Notes: generated by a model not told the origin, from the letters alone. Positions 26,011 through 35,269 are shown, numbered from the stretch's first letter. The stretch is 40,168 bases of DNA from PNMQ01 sp964478775 (GCA_964478775.1 CAYZJC010000012.1:1-40168), one strand, 5' to 3'. Numbers and translations: made by a program.

Positions 26011-27246
26011 TTAAGCATTTTTCATAGCCTGGTCTTCCCTTGCAAGATTGCTTTCGGGAAGTGATTCAGCGTTTGTAAAAAACTTAAGTTTCCACAAGGT
26101 ATGTACACTTAAGAGTAAAAAGCAAATCCCTACAAGGCAAACCCATACATAACTGAGGAGTGTATCATTATAAAATGTGCCTGTCAGATAGGTGATCAAC
26201 GAAATCAAGATTGTGCGGACCCCCATAATGGCTGAACTTGCAACACCTTTATAATTTGGGAATATCTCAAGTGACTTTGAAAAGATAATAGGGTAGATAA
26301 TCGCGTCACCAATTGCAACAACAGACATAAAAAAGCTAGTTCCATATGCTGAAGTAGGGGCTGCCAAAGAAATGAAGAGCAGCCCAAGTGTGCCTAAAAC
26401 CACAAGTGATAAGCCTGCTTTAATTGAAAGTGTTGTTCCAAGGCTTTTTAAGATTTTGCCAATAAAGATACTTGCAATTGAAAAGACAATAATAATTACC
26501 CCTTGATGAATCGCATACTGTTGAATAGAAAGGCCGTAGGTCTGTGTGTATAAAAATGACGCACAGGCCACAAATGCCATCCACATCCCCGCAAGTGCGC
26601 TTGGGGCAAATGATGAAAGGTTAAATACCTTCGAGCTTAAGACGTGACGATAATCCTTCATTAATGTTTTGAATGCAAATGCCGTAGGGGTCGTGTTTGT
26701 TTCCTTAAGCCAAAAGAACATCGCAAGCCACGTTGCAACAGAAAGAATGGCGATAAAAATATAGGTATGGTGCCAACTGTAATAGCTTACAATAATGCTG
26801 CCCGCAATGGGGGCGACAGATAAAAATACTGTGAGTAGTGAATTCAGCCATGAAATACGCTTAATAGATTCTTCCCCCTGAAACGCATCTGCAATCATTG
26901 TAAAGGCAACCACTGCTGAAGTACTAGCGCCAAGGCCTTGAATAAATCTTGCAACAAGCATCCATGCTATATTGGGGGCATACACACACGCAATCGCCCC
27001 AACGGTCATAATGGCATTACCTATTAACATGACAGGTCGTCTGCCATAAGCGTCTGACAATGCCCCGTAAAAAAGGCTTGAAATACAATGGCCAGCAAAA
27101 TTAATGGCGATCGTATATTGTACGAGGCCATCAGACACCTTAAAATATTCCCCCATTGCAGGAAAGCCAGGTGCTGATAAGTCAACCTCTACACAAGAGG
27201 TCAGTAGAGATAAAACAAGAATAATAAAGAGAAGATTTTTATTCAT
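26011..27246 (-). CDS. MFS transporter, Bcr/CflA drug-efflux type
   Basis: 411 residues with about 12 membrane helices. The loop between helices 2 and 3 carries the MFS motif A form GALSDAYGRRPVML (about 61-74), and helix 4-5 has RFIQGLGASTSAVV, both typical of Bcr/CflA proteins that export bicyclomycin, chloramphenicol or other small molecules. The first helix ends VDLSAPGFPAM, corresponding to the TDMYLPALP motif. The substrate is not predictable and in an intracellular bacterium may be a metabolite. It lies 67 bases after the methyltransferase gene on the same strand. Confidence 0.88.
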   Translation of the reverse strand: MNKNLLFIILVLSLLTSCVEVDLSAPGFPAMGEYFKVSDGLVQYTIAINFAGHCISSLFYGALSDAYGRRPVMLIGNAIMTVGAIACVYAPNIAWMLVARFIQGLGASTSAVVAFTMIADAFQGEESIKRISWLNSLLTVFLSVAPIAGSIIVSYYSWHHTYIFIAILSVATWLAMFFWLKETNTTPTAFAFKTLMKDYRHVLSSKVFNLSSFAPSALAGMWMAFVACASFLYTQTYGLSIQQYAIHQGVIIIVFSIASIFIGKILKSLGTTLSIKAGLSLVVLGTLGLLFISLAAPTSAYGTSFFMSVVAIGDAIIYPIIFSKSLEIFPNYKGVASSAIMGVRTILISLITYLTGTFYNDTLLSYVWVCLVGICFLLLSVHTLWKLKFFTNAESLPESNLAREDQAMKNA

Positions 27247-27313
27247 AGGTAAACTTTCTAATTTAATTCACAGAATAGAAAATTGCAGATTATTGAGAGG
27301 GAGATATCAATAG

Positions 27314-28612
27314 CTAGCGGGGTGTTAATACCCCAAGGACTTCCACATGGGCTGACCAGGCAAACTGGTCTAGAACATGAATGGTGTCAATTTTAAATCT
27401 GCCAGAAGCCCCTGTTAATAAGGCAAGGTCTCGTGCAAAAGTTTCTGGATTACAAGAAACATAGATGATTTTTTTAACACAGCTTGACTTTAAGTGTTGG
27501 GCTTGCTCTTGTGCACCTGCTCTTGGTGGGTTAATTAAGGCGATATCAAAGGCGTCTAATTCAGCAGTTGTTAAGGGCTCATCAAACAAATTTCGAAAGC
27601 TTGCACTTAAATCTACATTTGCTTTTTGCGCCGCATCATTGAGGGCATCCACAGCCCCCTTGTCACATTCAAAACCAGTTACGCTGAAAGATTTACATAA
27701 TGGCAACGACAAGGTGCCGCGACCACAAAACAAATCTACAGCTGTGAGTGCTGTGGCGTTTGATGTTTGCGCACATAAGGCGTGTGTTTGCACGAAATTT
27801 GCTAAAAAGATGTCGGAATCTTTGCTGGCTTGTAAAAAGCTATAGGCATCAACTTCAACATCCACGCCCCCTAAATTCACAACAGGGGTAGTCTTTTGCC
27901 AAATAATATCTTTTGTTTTTCTATACCTAAACATTAATCGTGCCAGATCATTATTTTTAGCAAAGCTGTGCAAAATTTCTTTTTGTTCACCATTTAAGGC
28001 GTTGATTCCTTGAATTTCAAAAATAATATCTACACCAGTGTCAGTTAAGGTGAAAAATATTTTAATTTTTTGATAAAGGCCTAATACTTTTGCAATAGCT
28101 TCTTTTAGGGAAGGCAAAACATTTACAATTAATGGGTCAAGGGTATGGCATTCTTTGATGTCAGTAATACGGTGTGCTTGGTATTTATGAAAACCCAAGA
28201 ACAGGCCTTCTGGCTTTAAAATGCCATCCATATTGGCGCGTCTTCTTTTACCAAATGGCAAAATGGTTATTTCCTGCACCAAGAAAGGGTCTAAGCCATG
28301 GGCTAAAAAAGCATCTGTGACCAGCTTTTTTTTAAAGTCATGATATAAGCGTTGGCCCATGTGTTGTAACATACAACCCCCGCATTCCTTAAAATGTGCA
28401 CAAATAGGGGTGGTTCTATCAACACTTTCTTTCACAATTGTTTTGGGAAAATAAGTTTTTCTTTTCTTGTGGGAAAAGCATTCAAATTCTACGACTTCAC
28501 CAGGTAACACAAATGGCATGCGAACTGTTGTGCCTAAGGTATCGTCTCCTTCAGCTAGGGATGTGTCTAACAGGTGTGTCATAACGGCTCTGCCGTAGGA
28601 AACATTGCTCAT
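27314..28612 (-). CDS. RlmD/TrmA-family RNA (uracil-5-)-methyltransferase
   Basis: 432 residues. A short TRAM-like N-terminal region is followed by the Fe-S cluster cysteines C71, C77 and C80 (CAHFKECGGCMLQ), with a fourth probably in IKECHTLDP. The C-terminal SAM-dependent methyltransferase has VDLFCGRGTLSLPL (motif I), INPPRAG and the catalytic-cysteine region YVSCNPETFARDL. Enzymes of this family add a methyl group to C5 of uracil in 23S rRNA (U1939 or U747) or tRNA; which target applies here is not decided by sequence. ATG at 28610-28612. Single gene or first of a pair with the MFS gene. Confidence 0.93.
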   Translation of the reverse strand: MSNVSYGRAVMTHLLDTSLAEGDDTLGTTVRMPFVLPGEVVEFECFSHKKRKTYFPKTIVKESVDRTTPICAHFKECGGCMLQHMGQRLYHDFKKKLVTDAFLAHGLDPFLVQEITILPFGKRRRANMDGILKPEGLFLGFHKYQAHRITDIKECHTLDPLIVNVLPSLKEAIAKVLGLYQKIKIFFTLTDTGVDIIFEIQGINALNGEQKEILHSFAKNNDLARLMFRYRKTKDIIWQKTTPVVNLGGVDVEVDAYSFLQASKDSDIFLANFVQTHALCAQTSNATALTAVDLFCGRGTLSLPLCKSFSVTGFECDKGAVDALNDAAQKANVDLSASFRNLFDEPLTTAELDAFDIALINPPRAGAQEQAQHLKSSCVKKIIYVSCNPETFARDLALLTGASGRFKIDTIHVLDQFAWSAHVEVLGVLTPR

Positions 28613-28651
28613 AAAGTAACTCAGATATTTAAAGGGGTGTCAGTATGATTT

Positions 28652-28683
28652 AAAACCACCAGCTGGTCTCACTAGTGGTTTTT
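28652..28683 (-). terminator. Hairpin terminator after the TlpA-like gene
   Basis: On the minus strand AAAACCAC (28676-28683) pairs with GTGGTTTT (28652-28659). The T tail is short (four T within the arm, then AAAT). It lies between the TlpA stop and the methyltransferase start. Confidence 0.6.
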
Positions 28684-28698
28684 ATTGTTTTGTAAAAA

Positions 28699-29388
28699 TT
28701 ATTGTGCAGGCTGCTGTTGTTGTTCCTGCGCAGGAACAGTCTCTTGGGTCACTGTTGGTTGTGCAGAAGCTTGTGTGCGAGTTGGCATGCCTTCGTTTAA
28801 AATTTCTAACAATAAAGCTTCAACACGTTCATCTTGCCAATCAACAGGGCCTAAAATTTGCCCAGCCACTTTCCCATTAGCATTCACGAAAATCGTTGTG
28901 GGAATGGCTCTTATTTCAAAGAATCTTGCTAAAGTGATTTTTTCATCCACAACAACATCCAAATCAGTGCCGCCGAATCTGTTCAAGCTTTTTCTCACCT
29001 TATCAACAGATTCTTGGTTTGAAGGAACAATCGTCATAACTAAAGTGGTGATTTCGGGGTGTTTTTTTACAAAGGTATTAAAGTGTGGCATTTCATCCAT
29101 GCACGGGCGACAATTTGTGCCCCAGAAATGCACAATAACAGGCTTGCCTTTTAAGCTGGATGTGCTAAAAGATTGCTCTCCCTTTTTTTCATCACTGAAA
29201 TGACGCACCAATTGAAGGTCAGGTAATATTTGTTCAGACTCTTCTTTTGAAAACCCAATGTCATAGATGTTTACATCTTGCGGTTCTGTACGCGTAACTG
29301 GACCACTGGCAAATAAGGCACCAAGCAGTTTATAACAGATAACCAGAACGACGGCTGCAATTGCGCCAAGCTTAAAATGACTGCTCAT
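28699..29388 (-). CDS. TlpA-like membrane-anchored thioredoxin
   Basis: 229 residues with an N-terminal membrane anchor (about 7-27) and a periplasmic thioredoxin fold. The active site is WGTNCRPC (C93, C96) and the cis-proline lies in IRAIPTTIFVN. TlpA/ResA/CcmG-type proteins reduce disulfides of apocytochrome c or of copper centres in oxidase assembly. Given CtaG and cytochrome b in the same window, a role in respiratory-complex maturation is reasonable but unproven. The C-terminus is a Gln/Pro/Thr-rich tail of about 30 residues ending QQQQPAQ, which is unusual. The 278 bases upstream contain no visible gene. Confidence 0.88.
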   Translation of the reverse strand: MSSHFKLGAIAAVVLVICYKLLGALFASGPVTRTEPQDVNIYDIGFSKEESEQILPDLQLVRHFSDEKKGEQSFSTSSLKGKPVIVHFWGTNCRPCMDEMPHFNTFVKKHPEITTLVMTIVPSNQESVDKVRKSLNRFGGTDLDVVVDEKITLARFFEIRAIPTTIFVNANGKVAGQILGPVDWQDERVEALLLEILNEGMPTRTQASAQPTVTQETVPAQEQQQQPAQ

Positions 29389-29666
29389 TTTTTAAATACC
29401 TTTTATTTTTTAAATGCTTTATAATAAAACCACACCATAATTTATTCTTTAATATAGTGTCTTCATAAACACAAAGATGAAATCACTATAAATGCTTAAA
29501 TCATTTTGAGATTGCGAGAACACACACACCTAAAAAATAATTATAAATTGGTTTCATAACATACCACATCATAACTCGTCTTCAATTGATTTGCAAGGTT
29601 TGAAGTGATTATGATATTGCTTAAATAAATGATATGGGTCTACTTATGTGATTGAAGTGAATGACT

Positions 29667-31097
29667 TTAATTTTTACGTGGAGTTGTTCTAAGCGCCATA
29701 ATCACGATCAGCACAATAAGGGCGAATAGACCTATAACAGCACTGATGATGAATGTTGTATTGAATCCAAAAGTGTCAGCTAATTTTCCCGCGCCTGTTT
29801 CTGCGATGACAGATGAAATTGCCATAATGATATAGTAAAAGGCAAAACCTGATCCACGTAGATTTTCAGGAACAGTTTCTGCAATAAGCGAGGAAAAGAT
29901 ATTCATCGTAATGCCATATTGAAAGCCCCAGAATAAGACGCCAATAAAGAGTATCCATATGTTTGCTGCTGATGAAAAGAGAATAGATGCTAGGACTAAA
30001 AGAATGATACCTAAAACTAAAAGCCAATAACGGTTCATCCTGTCTGCTAATAAACCAACTGGGTAAGAGGTTAAACACCACCCAAGATTAAACACAATCA
30101 TGATAAAAGGGGCATAGCGAGTGACAAGACCATAGTTTGTGTTGGCATGTAAGATAATAAATTGTTCACTAACACGCGCCAACATGAAAATGGCATTGAC
30201 AAGCATCAATAGCCAAAACGTTTTTCCAAGTAAGAACATTTTTTCTAAAGAAAGTTTGTGACGGCGTTTTGTCGCAGGTAAGGGGACTTCTGCTGATACC
30301 GCTGAGTGATCTATTTTTCTTGGTTCACGTACAAAGATAATTAAAATTGCAAAGGCCAAAAGGGGAGGGATGCATGCAAGCCAAAAAACAGCACGCATAT
30401 TGTCATTTGTAAGGAGCATTGCCACATAACCTGCTATGGCACCTACGATTGAACCTAATGTCGCAAGGCTGCGCTTTAAACCATATGCTGCGCCAATACG
30501 TTTGGCAGGGGTGATGTCGGCAACAATGGCATCTCTTGGAGAACCTTGTATTCCATTGCCCATGCGCTCCATCATTTTGGCAATGAGAAATTGATCAGGA
30601 ATCATGGCAGTTGCCATAATTGGTCTTGCAAAAACAGATAAGGCGTAACCTACGTACATAACGGGTTTTCGTCTGCCAATCATGTCGCTGATGACACCAG
30701 AGACAAATTTCATTAAGTGAGATACAGCTTCAGCTATCCCTTCAATGAAACCAATTCCTATATTGGGAACACCAAGGGACCTTAGGTATAATCCTGAAAA
30801 ACTGTATGTCATTACGAATGCACAGTTCATTAAAAACATCATGATGCCAAGATAGGTAACAGTCTTTGGAATAGTATTTTGTTGGTTGATATCTTGCGCT
30901 GGTGCTTGCCCGTTCGGTTGGCTATCTGCAGCTATATCCTCAGTTGCATCCACAGGTGCTTCAATAATATTTATCTGTTCTTGAATGGAAACAACATGCT
31001 CCGCTATATGTTCACGGGCTGACGGCGAAAGTGACTCTATACTTAAATGATCGTTTAGGGGATTCTTTGTATTGTTTTCCTGTTCAACGTCAATCAT
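29667..31097 (-). CDS. MFS transporter of unknown substrate
   Basis: 476 residues from ATG at 31095-31097, which has AAGG upstream; an open frame continues upstream only to a TTG at 31178 that lies in the promoter. An acidic, Gln/Asn-rich cytoplasmic N-terminus of about 75 residues precedes the 12 helices. Motif A appears as GVISDMIGRRKPVMYVG, and the half-site QGSPRDAIVADITP between helices 4 and 5 is typical of an MFS group close to sugar-phosphate or efflux-type permeases. The C-terminal half has GLLADRMNRYW. The substrate cannot be told. A good promoter candidate lies at 31150-31178. Confidence 0.88.
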   Translation of the reverse strand: MIDVEQENNTKNPLNDHLSIESLSPSAREHIAEHVVSIQEQINIIEAPVDATEDIAADSQPNGQAPAQDINQQNTIPKTVTYLGIMMFLMNCAFVMTYSFSGLYLRSLGVPNIGIGFIEGIAEAVSHLMKFVSGVISDMIGRRKPVMYVGYALSVFARPIMATAMIPDQFLIAKMMERMGNGIQGSPRDAIVADITPAKRIGAAYGLKRSLATLGSIVGAIAGYVAMLLTNDNMRAVFWLACIPPLLAFAILIIFVREPRKIDHSAVSAEVPLPATKRRHKLSLEKMFLLGKTFWLLMLVNAIFMLARVSEQFIILHANTNYGLVTRYAPFIMIVFNLGWCLTSYPVGLLADRMNRYWLLVLGIILLVLASILFSSAANIWILFIGVLFWGFQYGITMNIFSSLIAETVPENLRGSGFAFYYIIMAISSVIAETGAGKLADTFGFNTTFIISAVIGLFALIVLIVIMALRTTPRKN

Positions 31098-31149
31098 TAG
31101 ATGAGCCTTGCCTGAGTTTGATTTGAATGAATTTTGATTCCACTTGTAT

Positions 31150-31178
31150 TTAATAGCGCTATTTTTACTAAAGCGCAA
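31150..31178 (-). promoter_or_regulatory. Candidate promoter of the MFS gene with overlapping palindrome
   Basis: On the minus strand TTGCGC (31173-31178), a 17-base spacer and TATTAA (31150-31155) match -35/-10 boxes. The perfect 12-bp palindrome AATAGCGCTATT (31152-31163) overlaps the -10 box and could be an operator. The start codon lies about 50 bases downstream. Confidence 0.45.
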
Positions 31179-31298
31179 GGTTTATGTGATAAATGTACCA
31201 AATTCATTTTGCATGAGGTTCGAATTTGTCAAAAAAGTAGAGTTGCATTTTTGTCTCTTGGGATAATTCATCTTCCATCTTTCGTTTCTTCATCAGCC

Positions 31299-31361
31299 TC
31301 AATCAGCTGCAGCTACCACTGAAGTTAAGATTGCAGCAGTTAGGAATAAATTTAATTTCAT
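31299..31361 (-). pseudogene. Orphan signal peptide, probable remnant of a small secreted protein gene
   Basis: ATG at 31359-31361 opens a 20-codon frame reading like a complete signal peptide: K near the start, core LFLTAAILTSVV, then AAAD and a stop. Frames after the stop read charged peptide (IEADEETKDG, then in another frame KMEDELSQETKMQLYFF), down to about 31205. This suggests an old small gene broken by frameshifts. The 484-base region 31098-31581 holds nothing else except the MFS promoter and, presumably, the lptB promoter. Confidence 0.35.
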
Positions 31362-31581
31362 CGTAAAATTTTTCAGTAAAGGTTATACAGTTCATATAAG
31401 CATTGTTAATGACATTTCAAGGGGAAAAATATCGATAGATTAAATTATTAGAAAAATACGCAAAAATAAATCTTTTTACACCACGTTTGGTAATATGTAC
31501 TGCTTTATAAATGTTTTGCTTTTCATCAGGTTCCTATTTCGCTATCATGAATTAACTTTTTAATTCTTATTGTTTTTTGTT

Positions 31582-32316
31582 ATGAAATCAGACTTTAATA
31601 CTTTTAGTGCACATCATTTATGTAAGACGTACGGTAAGCGTGCAGTGCTTCAAGGGGTATCTATATCTGTAAAACAAGGTGAGGCCGTTGGCTTGCTTGG
31701 CCCAAACGGTGCTGGTAAAACAACTTGCTTTTCCATCTTGACGGGTCTTGTGTCGCCTGACCATGGGAAAATTACTTTGCATGACCAAGACATTACACAT
31801 ACCCCCTTATATTTTAGGGCGCGCCATGGCATAAGCTATTTACCACAAGATGCTTCTATTTTCAGAGGGCTTAATGTTGAACAAAATATTATGGCGGCGC
31901 TTGAATTATATGAAAAAGACTATGACAAGCGAGAACGTGCTTTAGAGTTATTATTAGATGAATTGTCGATTAGCCATTTGAGGCAATCTCCTGCTATTTC
32001 ATTGTCAGGGGGGGAAAGACGCCGCGTTGAAATTGCAAGGGCCCTTGCTACACGTCCACAATTTTTACTGCTTGATGAACCCTTAGCAGGTATTGACCCG
32101 ATAGCCGTTGGTGAAATTCGTGATGTTATTTCTCACTTAAAAAAATTAGGCATTGGGATATTAATCACAGACCACAATGTGCGTGAAACCCTTGAAATTG
32201 TAGACAGAGCCTACATCTTAAGCAATGGACAGGTGTTGTGTGAAGGCACCACTCAAGAAATAATAAATAACGAAAATGTTCGTCGCGTTTACCTTGGAGA
32301 AAGGTTTACCCTTTAA
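31582..32316 (+). CDS. lptB: LptB, ATPase of the LPS export complex
   Basis: 244 residues from the ATG at 31582; the frame upstream to 31570 uses only a TTG. ATPase subunit of LptB2FGC, which drives LPS from the inner membrane toward the outer leaflet. Walker A is LLGPNGAGKTT (K46), signature LSGGERRRVEIARAL, Walker B LLLDEPLAGIDP and the H-loop LITDHNVRE. The YLPQDASIFRGLNVEQNI stretch is characteristic of LptB. It is followed directly by rpoN, the conserved alphaproteobacterial order, but lptC and lptA are not found upstream. Confidence 0.95.
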   Translation: MKSDFNTFSAHHLCKTYGKRAVLQGVSISVKQGEAVGLLGPNGAGKTTCFSILTGLVSPDHGKITLHDQDITHTPLYFRARHGISYLPQDASIFRGLNVEQNIMAALELYEKDYDKRERALELLLDELSISHLRQSPAISLSGGERRRVEIARALATRPQFLLLDEPLAGIDPIAVGEIRDVISHLKKLGIGILITDHNVRETLEIVDRAYILSNGQVLCEGTTQEIINNENVRRVYLGERFTL

Positions 32317-32326
32317 ACTTAAGGGT

Positions 32327-33766
32327 ATGAGATACGAACAAACCTTAAATATACGCCAAGGCGCGCAACTTGCATTGACATCTCGCTTACAACAAGCGAT
32401 AGGTCTGTTGCAGCTTTCTTCGGCACAATTAAATACCTTCATTGCTGACCAAATGATGGAAAATCCCTTATTGTCTTTTGAAGATGGTGAAGTATCCCCC
32501 GTATCTTCTCGTGTTGATGAAAGTAGTGACTATTCACCCATAGGAACGCAGCATCGCGAGGGAGGTGAAAACTTTGATTTAAGTCAAACTTGGCGATCTG
32601 TTCAGTCGTTCGATGAATACCTAGAAAGCTTAATGCGCATTCATTTTAAGGGGGCAGATCAAAAAATTGCATTTTGGTTGAAGTCTTGCTTGAATGATGC
32701 GGGTATTTTAACTGAAGGCTGGTCTCAAAAAGTTTTGAAGTTGTATTCAAATCAGTTTGATGTCCTAGAGCAAGATACGCAAAAAGTGGAAGAGCAAATT
32801 ATAGCTGTGTTAAAGCGTTTACAAACCTTTGAGCCTGCTGGCATTTTTGCCACCAGCGTTGTAGATGCGTTAAGGTTACAGATGCTCTCTAAAGTCTATA
32901 CGCAAGAATGTGAGTGGTCTTTGGCTGATGTGGAACTGATGTGCCATGCTTTCGAAGCCTTAAAGGAAATGTCCTTTGATAAGGTTTGTAAGAGTTATAA
33001 AATAGAAGCAGATACGTTTAAGTGCTTTTTGCTAGCGCTTAAACAATTAAGTTTTAGCCCTGCCAGCTTGTTTGACAAACATGAAAGAATCGAACATATT
33101 CAAAGCGATGTTATTATTAGTGTTGATGGACAAAAAGAAATACAAGTCCAGCTGAACCTTAAAATAATGCCAAAGGTGTTAACGAACAGTGTTTATTATA
33201 AAGAATTGACGCGAAAAATTAAAGCACCAGGTGAATTGGCGTACCTTAAAGATAAACTCAGCAGTGCTCAGTGGCTTGTTAATGCGCTAGCGAAACGTTC
33301 AACCACTTTATTGCAGGTCAGTATTGCAATTGCAAATTGGCAAAAAGATTTTCTAGTCAATGGGGCTGAGATGCGCGCGATGACTTTAAAAGACATTGCA
33401 CAAGAAGCTGGTGTACATGAAAGTACGGTGAGCCGCATTACCACTGCAAAATATATGGAAACTAAGCGCGGCGTTTTTGAATTAAAGAGTTTTTTTGTGA
33501 ATGTGGTTGGTCAAAGTGATGGGGAAGGGGCCTCTTCAATTGAAATACAAAATGCACTTAGATCGCTCATTAATGATGAGCAGAAATGTTCACCCCTGTC
33601 TGATGAAGACTTGGCTGCCTTATTATCTTCTAAAGGATTAACTGTCGCACGACGTACCGTTGCAAAATATAGAACCTTGTTAGGAATTGCATCCTCTTCA
33701 CAACGTAAAAAACATTATAAGATGAATACTGCTGTGACGCGGTCTTTGTTGTTAAAATCCTCTTAG
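32327..33766 (+). CDS. rpoN: RNA polymerase sigma-54 factor
   Basis: 479 residues from ATG at 32327, ten bases after the lptB stop, with AAGGG just before it; an ATG at 32276 is in frame but lies inside lptB. Region I (Gln-rich, LNIRQGAQLALTSRLQQAIG) binds activators. The core-binding region, the helix-turn-helix LKDIAQEAGVHESTVSRITT and the RpoN box ARRTVAKYR (about 441-449) for the -24 element are all present. Sigma-54 needs an enhancer-binding ATPase, and none is in the window. The usual downstream hpf and ptsN genes are absent here. Confidence 0.96.
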   Translation: MRYEQTLNIRQGAQLALTSRLQQAIGLLQLSSAQLNTFIADQMMENPLLSFEDGEVSPVSSRVDESSDYSPIGTQHREGGENFDLSQTWRSVQSFDEYLESLMRIHFKGADQKIAFWLKSCLNDAGILTEGWSQKVLKLYSNQFDVLEQDTQKVEEQIIAVLKRLQTFEPAGIFATSVVDALRLQMLSKVYTQECEWSLADVELMCHAFEALKEMSFDKVCKSYKIEADTFKCFLLALKQLSFSPASLFDKHERIEHIQSDVIISVDGQKEIQVQLNLKIMPKVLTNSVYYKELTRKIKAPGELAYLKDKLSSAQWLVNALAKRSTTLLQVSIAIANWQKDFLVNGAEMRAMTLKDIAQEAGVHESTVSRITTAKYMETKRGVFELKSFFVNVVGQSDGEGASSIEIQNALRSLINDEQKCSPLSDEDLAALLSSKGLTVARRTVAKYRTLLGIASSSQRKKHYKMNTAVTRSLLLKSS

Positions 33767-34348
33767 TCTTTTAAGTGTATTAAATTATTATTGGTGTTTT
33801 ATTTCTAATTAAATATTATTTTATTGAAATGTTTATTAAAAAAATTGATGGCCATGGTATTCATTCGATTAAGCTAACTGATCAAAAAATGAAGGGAAAA
33901 CAGTAAATCATTCTATTAAGTGTAAGCGCATGAACTACTTCCTCCTATTGGTACGCATAAAGAACATCCTGCAATAGCCGCAACGGTGATTCATGCGTTG
34001 AATTCAATCTTCCCTTAGACNNNNNNNNNNNNNNNNNNNNNNNNNNNNNNNNNNNNNNNNNNNNNTTAATTATCAACTTACCTATTCAATCTCTGGCAGA
34101 AGCAATCGAACAAATTCAAAGGGATACATTACGATGAAAAATCGGAGTTTTTCATAACATCTTAAGGTCTGATAGCTAAGGAGAATCATCTAAACTTCGT
34201 ACTGCAGTTAAGAATGACGACTGTAATGAAGGGATGACACGGGAAGGTGATGAGGGGATGACACGACAGCGTGAATGATCGTTGCATCATTAATAACTCC
34301 CCATTTTTCGGCGGCTCACCTTTTCTTTATTTAGTTTTTATTAGCCTT
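33767..34348. other. Degenerate region with N run and short broken reading frames
   Basis: No intact gene is seen. Short frames are present: MFIKKIDGHGIH from 33829; a fragment reading LLPPIGTHKEHPAIAATVI near 33935-33990; and, right after the N run, a 23-codon frame at 34066-34137 ending in a stop (INLPIQSLAEAIEQIQRD) that looks like a true protein C-terminus. GGGATGACACG occurs twice, at 34231-34241 and 34255-34265. This is best read as gene remains and spacer DNA; I recognise none of the fragments. Confidence 0.4.
34021..34065. other. Assembly gap of 45 N
   Basis: Unknown sequence. The frame just after the gap (34066-34137) looks like a protein C-terminus, so the gap may hide the rest of a gene on the plus strand. 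Confidence 0.9.
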
Positions 34349-35269
34349 CTACAATTTAAACCCTGGTATCACAACATTGGGAATAAAAAGCTGGTCAATT
34401 TCATATTCTAAAACATGGTCAGTCATATGTTCGTGGTCGTGTTCGACATCCTCAACAATTTAAGCAGAGGCATTATTGTGCATAATGGCCCCTTGAACAT
34501 CTGTTAGCACCGTGTCCCCTATAGAAACAATTTTATTTAAAGGAAGGGGGGCTAGTTCTTTAATGGCAGTTTCAAACATTCTATAGCCAGGTTTTCCATA
34601 CAAATGCACCTCCCCCCCCATTTCATGATAGTCTTTTGCCATATATCCTGGTCTTAGGTATTCTTTGCGATCTTTGAACACAGACATATCTGCATTGACA
34701 CAAATCATTGGTAAGTGTAAATGTAGCGCATGTTCTAACATATCTTTATATTTATGATAATTTTCAAGTTCATTATCCATTGTAATGATAGCGATACAAT
34801 CAGCAAAATCAAGCGCATCTACTTTCACATAATGGTCTTGGCGTTGATTAAATGGCACTTTACTATAAACGGGTTGATGCGCGCCTAAATCAGGGTTTTC
34901 ATCAATAAAAAAGATACGTGGACAACAGTGTTGTTTCACCAGAGGTAATGTGCCTTCAACTAAATCAGCTTCAAATAATTCCCCAGAAGAAATAATACAT
35001 TTATATAAGGAAGGCGAAAGCCCTTTATCTTCTAGTACCTCAAGCACTTGGCCACTTGAACGCGGGGAATTTGATAAGAAAACAACGGTCTTTCCCCTTT
35101 CTTGTATATGCTGTAAGGCTGATATAACCCCTTCAAATATTTTTCCGCCATTATGAATAACGCCCCAAATATCCACAATGAATCCATCATAATGTTCAAT
35201 TAGATATTTCAAATTAGCAGTCATTGGTACATTATTTTTCTCATTTTTATTTATATCAATTTTTTTCAT
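34349..35269 (-). pseudogene. TIGR01459-type HAD-superfamily hydrolase, interrupted by an in-frame stop
   Basis: NagD-like HAD hydrolase; the physiological phosphate substrate of this subgroup is not settled. Motif I is DGFIVDIWGVIHNGG, with the D-x-W form typical of the group; FLSNSPR is motif II; HLYGKPGYRMF and IVSIGDTVLTDVQGA carry the Lys and the acidic motif. After HNNASA a TAA stop (34460-34462) ends the frame at 270 residues from the start used here. The same frame continues for 36 codons (IVEDVEHDHEHM to FIPNVVIPGFKL) to a TAG at 34349, with the family's usual C-terminal P-x-x-V-x-P-G-F end. TAA for a Leu codon (TTA) is one substitution. The start is uncertain: ATG at 35267-35269 chosen, 35224 possible. 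Confidence 0.75.

Noticed and set aside
31098..31178. TTG start extending the second MFS protein
   Set aside because: The TTG coincides with the -35 box of the likely promoter, and ATG at 31097 has AAGG upstream.
32276..32326. Upstream ATG for rpoN inside lptB
   Set aside because: It would give a 41-base overlap and a non-conserved extension; region I starts right after the ATG at 32327.
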